Shown: positions 59,679 to 64,000 of the stretch, piece by piece | How the letters are laid out: every line of letters begins with the position of its first letter | How positions within the stretch are numbered: position 1 is the stretch's first letter | Origin: Companilactobacillus hulinensis | GTDB taxonomy: Bacteria; Bacillota; Bacilli; Lactobacillales; Lactobacillaceae | DNA length: 64,000 bases | Assembly (NCBI RefSeq): GCF_003946555.1 | Contig: NZ_RHOO01000005.1 | Coordinates: forward strand, 1-64,000 | Direction of reading: 5' to 3' | Notes under the pieces: model-generated | What the model was told of the DNA's origin: nothing | Database searches by the model: none | What the model saw: only the letters and a program-made list of their open reading frames with translations | Position numbers and translations under genes: made by a program

Positions 59679-61055
59679 ATGACAGATTTCAGAATCGAAT
59701 CAGATACTTTAGGAGAAGTTAAGATCCCAGCTGATGCTTTGTGGGGTGCCCAAACGGAGCGTTCAAGAAATAACTTTGTAGCGGGTGAAAAGATGCCCTT
59801 GTCAATTATCAAAGCACTGTTGCAGATCAAAAAAGCTGCGGCAATCTCTAATAAGGAACTAGATGCTATTGATCCTAAAAAAGCTGATTTAATTGTGGAA
59901 GCTATCGACAAGTTGTTGTCACTGAGTGATGAAGATCTAAGAAAAGACTTCCCATTAGTTGTGTACCAAACAGGTTCTGGTACCCAGACTAATATGAATA
60001 CTAATGAAGTGGTTGCTCATATGGCAGCCAAAATAAATTCTGACATCGAAATTCTACCTAACGATGATGTTAATAAAGGCCAAAGTTCCAACGATATTTT
60101 CCCAACAGCTATGAGTATTGTTGCTTCAGTAGCCGTCAATAATTTGGAAGATTCATTGCAGCATTTAATCGATGAATTGAAGGTTAAACAAGAAAAATAT
60201 TGGGATGTTGTTAAAATTGGTCGGACTCATTTGCAAGATGCTACTCCATTAACATTTGGTCAAGAGGTTAGCGGATGGGTAAGTATGCTTGAACATGACC
60301 TTTCTTACTTAAAGAGTCTTGATCATACACTTGGGGAGTTTGCTATGGGCGGAACTGCTGTTGGTACCGGATTGAATGCTGCACCTGGCTTTGCGGATAT
60401 TATCACCAAGAGAATGACTGAAGTTTATGGTATCGAATTTACTGCCGATACAAACAAGTTCTACGGATTAGCTGCACATTCTGGATTGAATGTCGTTCAC
60501 GGTGCCATTAAGACTTTGGCAGCTGATTTAATGAAAATCGGTAATGATGTGAGATTCCTAGCCAGTGGTCCTCGTTCAGGATACGGCGAATTGCATATTC
60601 CCGCCAATGAACCGGGATCATCGATCATGCCTGGTAAGGTTAATCCAACACAAGCTGAGGCATTAACAATGTCTGCGATACGGGTTATGGGGAATGATGT
60701 TGTTGTTGATATGGCATCTAGTCAGGGTAACTTTGAATTGAATGTTTACAAGCCAGTGATCATCAGTGCATTTTTGGAATCAGCTGAATTGCTTACAGGA
60801 ACAATGACTGGGTTCGCTGATAAGATGATCCATGGATTGACAGTTAACGCTGACAGAATGGAAGAACTAGTTGATCAATCATTAATGACTGTCACAGCTC
60901 TATCACCACATATCGGCTATCATGAGAGTGCAACAATTGCTCAAACTGCTGAAAAAGAAGGAACAACGTTAAAGGTTGCGGCAATTAAGTCAGGTTTAGT
61001 GACTGAAGAACAATTCGATAAATGGGTCGATCCACTTAAGATGACGAATATTTAG
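59679..61055 (+). CDS. fumC: Class II fumarase
   Basis: A 458-residue enzyme that interconverts malate and fumarate. The fumarase/aspartase signature GSSIMPGKVNP is complete, with GSGTQTNMNTNEV and VKIGRTHLQDATPLTFGQE before it. This spacing and AVGTGLN fit FumC rather than aspartase. I chose ATG at 59679 because GGAGG lies 9 bases upstream. Next to a fumarate reductase gene, so it probably feeds malate to fumarate and succinate as an electron sink. Confidence 0.92.
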   Translation: MTDFRIESDTLGEVKIPADALWGAQTERSRNNFVAGEKMPLSIIKALLQIKKAAAISNKELDAIDPKKADLIVEAIDKLLSLSDEDLRKDFPLVVYQTGSGTQTNMNTNEVVAHMAAKINSDIEILPNDDVNKGQSSNDIFPTAMSIVASVAVNNLEDSLQHLIDELKVKQEKYWDVVKIGRTHLQDATPLTFGQEVSGWVSMLEHDLSYLKSLDHTLGEFAMGGTAVGTGLNAAPGFADIITKRMTEVYGIEFTADTNKFYGLAAHSGLNVVHGAIKTLAADLMKIGNDVRFLASGPRSGYGELHIPANEPGSSIMPGKVNPTQAEALTMSAIRVMGNDVVVDMASSQGNFELNVYKPVIISAFLESAELLTGTMTGFADKMIHGLTVNADRMEELVDQSLMTVTALSPHIGYHESATIAQTAEKEGTTLKVAAIKSGLVTEEQFDKWVDPLKMTNI

Positions 61056-61082
61056 TAAAGACAAGAAAAGGCAGAGATTATA

Positions 61083-62483
61083 ATGGCGGAAAAGTTTAGA
61101 TTTGAACCAACAGATATAGAAGAACTCAAAGATAGTTATGACTTGATCATCATAGGTTCTGGTGGAGCTGGATTGACTAGTGCGATTCAAGCGCATGAAC
61201 TAGGATTGTCACCAGTTATTTTAGAGAAGATGCCATCTATTGGTGGCAATACAACTCGTGCCTCTTCAGGGATGAATGCCAGTGAGACCTCAGTCCAATT
61301 GGATCACAAAATTGTCGATAGTATGGACGCTTTTTATCACGATACCTTTGTTGGTGGTGGTAAGAAAAATAATCCGGAACTTTTGAAGTATTTCACTACC
61401 CATGGTGCCTTAGCAATTGATTGGTTGGCACAACATGGCATTGAATTAACTGACCTAACAACAGCCGGTGGCATGAGTGTTGAGCGGACGCATCGTCCTA
61501 GTTCAATGGCACCAATTGGCGGATTCTTAGTGACGGAACTTCTCAAACAAGTTGCGGCTGAGAAGATTCCCTTGTTTACCAACGTATTAGTGAAGAAGCT
61601 ACTGCAAGATGATGACAAAGTTACTGGTGTTGAGATTGAAGTTGGCACTAGTAGATCCACTATCAAGGGCAAGGCAGTTATTTTGGCTACTGGTGGATTT
61701 GGGGCTAATCCTAAGTTACTTACAAAATATCGTCCTGATTTAAAGGGCTATAAGACGACTAATCAACCGGGTGCAACTGGTGATGGGATTACACTAGCAG
61801 AAGCTGTTGGTGCTAAGTTAGTTGATATGGATCAAGTCCAAGTACATCCAACTGTTCAACAAGATACTGATCATCCATTCTTGATTGGTGAGGCAGTGCG
61901 TGGAGAAGGTGCTATCTTGGTTAATAAGTCAGCACAGAGATTCGTTAATGAACTGGATACACGTAAGAATGTTACTGCGGCCATTGATGATTTGAATGAG
62001 AACGGAGCTTACTTGATCCTTGACCAGACTATTCGTGATCGTGTTAAGGCAATCGAGTTTTACGATAAGGTTGGCTTGGTTGTAACTGGTCAATCTGTTG
62101 AAGAGCTGGCGAAAAAGGACGTCCTTGACGCTGAAAAGCTTATTATTACAGTTGATAAGTGGAACCAGTCAGTTGCTGATCATAACGATGCTGACTTTGG
62201 AAGAACAACTGGTATGGAAAGAAATATCAGTCAAGGACCGTTTTTCTCGATCCATATTGCGCCAGCTGTCCATTATACAATGGGTGGCGTGGCCATTAAT
62301 GATAAGACAGAGGTTCTCAAAGAGAATGGACAATCGATTATGGGATTGTTCGCTGCCGGGGAGATTGCTGGTGGTCTCCATGGTAATAATCGTATCGGTG
62401 GTAATTCTATCGCCGAAACAGTTATCTTTGGTCGCCAGGCTGGACAACAAGCATTCAAGTTCATTCAGGATTCTAAAAAATAG
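61083..62483 (+). CDS. Soluble fumarate reductase (flavocytochrome c-type flavoprotein subunit)
   Basis: A 466-residue FAD enzyme. The FAD-binding GSGGAGLTSAIQA is at 23-35, the catalytic region has SSMAPIGG, HPTVQQDTDHPFLIGEAVRGEGAIL and MGGVAIN, and the end has FAAGEIAGGLHGNNRIGGNS. No haem domain or signal is present, so it is the soluble flavoprotein form of lactobacilli. It reduces fumarate with an electron carrier, perhaps the flavodoxin upstream. 28 bases after fumC, probably one operon. Confidence 0.9.
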   Translation: MAEKFRFEPTDIEELKDSYDLIIIGSGGAGLTSAIQAHELGLSPVILEKMPSIGGNTTRASSGMNASETSVQLDHKIVDSMDAFYHDTFVGGGKKNNPELLKYFTTHGALAIDWLAQHGIELTDLTTAGGMSVERTHRPSSMAPIGGFLVTELLKQVAAEKIPLFTNVLVKKLLQDDDKVTGVEIEVGTSRSTIKGKAVILATGGFGANPKLLTKYRPDLKGYKTTNQPGATGDGITLAEAVGAKLVDMDQVQVHPTVQQDTDHPFLIGEAVRGEGAILVNKSAQRFVNELDTRKNVTAAIDDLNENGAYLILDQTIRDRVKAIEFYDKVGLVVTGQSVEELAKKDVLDAEKLIITVDKWNQSVADHNDADFGRTTGMERNISQGPFFSIHIAPAVHYTMGGVAINDKTEVLKENGQSIMGLFAAGEIAGGLHGNNRIGGNSIAETVIFGRQAGQQAFKFIQDSKK

Positions 62484-62500
62484 CTATTTGAGCAACAATA

Positions 62501-62533
62501 GGCGATCACTTCGAAAAGTGGTCGTCTTTTTTT
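62501..62533 (+). terminator. Terminator of the fumarase/fumarate reductase operon
   Basis: GGCGATCACT pairs with AGTGGTCGTC around TCGAAA, followed by seven Ts. Confidence 0.9.
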
Positions 62534-62606
62534 GTTATTTGTGTTATGTTTAGGCAGGATTGGGTTGGAAACGCTTTCGTTCGAGGGCAAGAAAGGACGC
62601 GTTCTC

Positions 62607-63899
62607 ATGAATTTAGAAGAAAATACTCGAAAAATGTTGTTAACATCCTTACGTGTTGGGGTCGTAGCTGCGACTGGTTGTACAGAACCTATTGCTGTAG
62701 CATATGCGGCCGCTAATTGTATGGCTTATTTGCATAATAGAGATATTCAAAAGGTTGAAGTGGCGGTATCTCAAAATGTTATGAAGAATGCACTGGCTGT
62801 CATTGTTCCTGGTACCGGAAGACCAGGATTGGTGATTGCTGCAGCAACAGGAATTGTTGCCGGTGATGCTAGCGCAGGTTTGAGTGTCATTGCTGATTTA
62901 AAGGATTCAGATTTACCAGATATTTATGATTTGACTGATTCTGGAAATGTTAAGGTCAAAGTTGCTGATGTGGACGATGACTTGTACGTTGAGGTTAGTG
63001 TTACTGACAAAGAAGATACGGTCAGAGTATGTATTGCCGGAAGTCATACTAATATTTTCCTAGTCCAAAAAAATGGCGAGAATGTATTTGCTAAAGAACG
63101 TCCAGCAGCACATGAAGTATCAGCTACGAAGCAGTTCTTGCAGACAATCAAATTAGCTGATATCTGGGAGTTCTGCCAAACAGAACCGTTAGAGAATATC
63201 GAATTTATGAAGAAGTCCGCTGATCTGAATATGGCATTGGTGGAAGATGGACTCAAGAATGATTATGGCTTGAAGCTTGGCAAGTCGTTGAATAACCAAA
63301 CTTTGAATGCTGTAACGGATGACTTATCCAGCAAGATGGTTTCATATACAGCCGCTGCTTCAGATGCTAGGATGGGTGGTTCACAATTGCCAGCCATGTC
63401 TAATTCGGGTTCTGGGAATCAAGGTATCAGCGCTACAGTACCAGTTTGTGTTGTGGCTGATTACGTGAAAGCAGATGATGAGAGACTGATCAAGGCCCTG
63501 ACATTATCACATTTGACGGCATTATATATCCATGCATTTTTACCAGTTCTATCAGCTTTTTGTGCAACTGATTCAGCTGCCATGGGAGCTGCTGCTGGCT
63601 CAATATATTTATTGAAAAATGACTATCAAATGGCAATATCAGCCATTCAGAATATGATAGGTGATTCTGCCGGTATGGTCTGTGATGGTGCAGGCTGTTC
63701 ATGTGCTATGAAGGTCGCAACATCGATCTCATCAATGTATCGTTCTGTTAACCTAGCTATTCAAGGCATTACGATTCCTGCCAGTAATGGATTGATCTAT
63801 CAAAATGTAGATGATTCGATTCGAGGATTAGGAACTATGGTAACTAAAGGATTCAAGCAAACAGACCCTACTATTTTGGAAGTAATGATGAACAAGTAA
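62607..63899 (+). CDS. L-cysteine desulfidase / serine dehydratase-like protein (CyuA/YhaM family)
   Basis: A 430-residue enzyme of the UPF0597/CyuA family. ATGCTEPIAVAY at about 22-33 and the C-terminal GDSAGMVCDGAGCSCAMKVA hold cysteines that would bind an iron-sulphur cluster, as in L-cysteine desulfidase and related serine dehydratases. Probable reaction is release of H2S or ammonia to give pyruvate. I chose ATG at 62607 because AAAGGA lies 9 bases upstream. Single-gene unit between two terminators. Confidence 0.85.
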   Translation: MNLEENTRKMLLTSLRVGVVAATGCTEPIAVAYAAANCMAYLHNRDIQKVEVAVSQNVMKNALAVIVPGTGRPGLVIAAATGIVAGDASAGLSVIADLKDSDLPDIYDLTDSGNVKVKVADVDDDLYVEVSVTDKEDTVRVCIAGSHTNIFLVQKNGENVFAKERPAAHEVSATKQFLQTIKLADIWEFCQTEPLENIEFMKKSADLNMALVEDGLKNDYGLKLGKSLNNQTLNAVTDDLSSKMVSYTAAASDARMGGSQLPAMSNSGSGNQGISATVPVCVVADYVKADDERLIKALTLSHLTALYIHAFLPVLSAFCATDSAAMGAAAGSIYLLKNDYQMAISAIQNMIGDSAGMVCDGAGCSCAMKVATSISSMYRSVNLAIQGITIPASNGLIYQNVDDSIRGLGTMVTKGFKQTDPTILEVMMNK

Positions 63900-63905
63900 T
63901 TAAAT

Positions 63906-63947
63906 AATAGCGACTCAAGGATTGTTTCCAATTGAGCCGCTATTTTT
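63906..63947 (+). terminator. Intrinsic terminator
   Basis: AATAGCG-CTCAA pairs with TTGAG-CGCTATT around a 12-base loop, followed by a short T run. Confidence 0.8.
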
Positions 63948-63975
63948 GATATTATGTGATTGTGGTGGTGTGGTT

Positions 63976-64000
63976 GACGCTTGCGGTTACGAAATACTTC
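63976..64000. repeat. Long palindromic repeat, family 1, copy d (cut by window end)
   Basis: GACGCTTGCGGTTACGAAAT matches the left end of copy c (GCCTGCGGTCACGAAAT type). The rest lies beyond the window. It begins 29 bases after the terminator of the CyuA-like gene. Confidence 0.6.

Noticed and set aside
63906-64000. Start of another gene at the right edge
   Set aside because: The sequence matches the left end of repeat family 1 and has no convincing start codon with a binding site.

Overview
The window looks like chromosome of a low-GC lactic acid bacterium of the family Lactobacillaceae. The support is AT-rich sequence, strong AGGAGG-type ribosome binding sites, a PlnC/AgrA-type quorum-sensing pair with bacteriocin-immunity genes, a five-gene Opp system, T-box control of an NhaC-family transporter, a soluble fumarase/fumarate reductase pair and many short intrinsic terminators. 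Companilactobacillus or a relative is plausible, but the genus cannot be fixed from sequence reading alone. There is no rRNA operon, CRISPR array, transposase or phage module in the window.

Layout. 1-1.5 kb: the tail of an unidentified gene, an orphan Phd/YefM antitoxin and a Panacea (DUF4065) gene followed in the same frame by a probable partner. 1.6-7.3 kb: oligopeptide ABC transporter oppABCDF (minus strand). 7.5-8.8 kb: hflX. 9.0-17.6 kb: an accessory island built around a histidine kinase/LytTR regulator pair. It holds two CPBP membrane proteins, two immunity-like proteins, many small membrane proteins (three in tandem), two copies of an unknown 90-residue family and a RelBE-like module. 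Direct repeats TTCAGGA-N14/15-TTCAGGA precede at least six transcription units here, including the kinase operon itself. I find no obvious bacteriocin, pheromone or exporter gene. This is the best candidate in the window for a little-described system: a peptide-sensing circuit that drives immunity genes.

17.6-29.5 kb: a MarR/NmrA-like pair between two almost identical hairpins, a Fic protein, an ABC-F protein with a possible leader attenuator, a heterodimeric multidrug exporter, an MFS exporter with a small ribbon-helix-helix protein, and an amino-acid permease. 29.6-32.4 kb: a BceAB-like transporter. 32.9-35.8 kb: a polar amino-acid (glutamine type) ABC transporter. 35.9-36.5 kb: MazE with an internally deleted MazF. 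36.5-38.4 kb: a T-box (probable tyrosine specifier) ahead of an NhaC-family transporter. 38.8-41.6 kb: a MacAB-like tripartite exporter. 42-50 kb: four paralogous lipoproteins, an SMR pump, a secreted nuclease, an alcohol dehydrogenase and an M20 peptidase.

51-64 kb: a PEPCK-like protein, a transcribed tRNA-like RNA with a shortened anticodon arm, a YfcC-type permease, a Nudix/winged-helix (NrtR-like) regulator with a NiaP-like transporter, two tandem histidine phosphatases, a flavodoxin, fumarase, fumarate reductase and a cysteine desulfidase-type enzyme. Two families of large palindromic repeats are scattered between genes. In both, the two arms of a copy match each other better than they match other copies, which suggests selection for a folded RNA or DNA structure.
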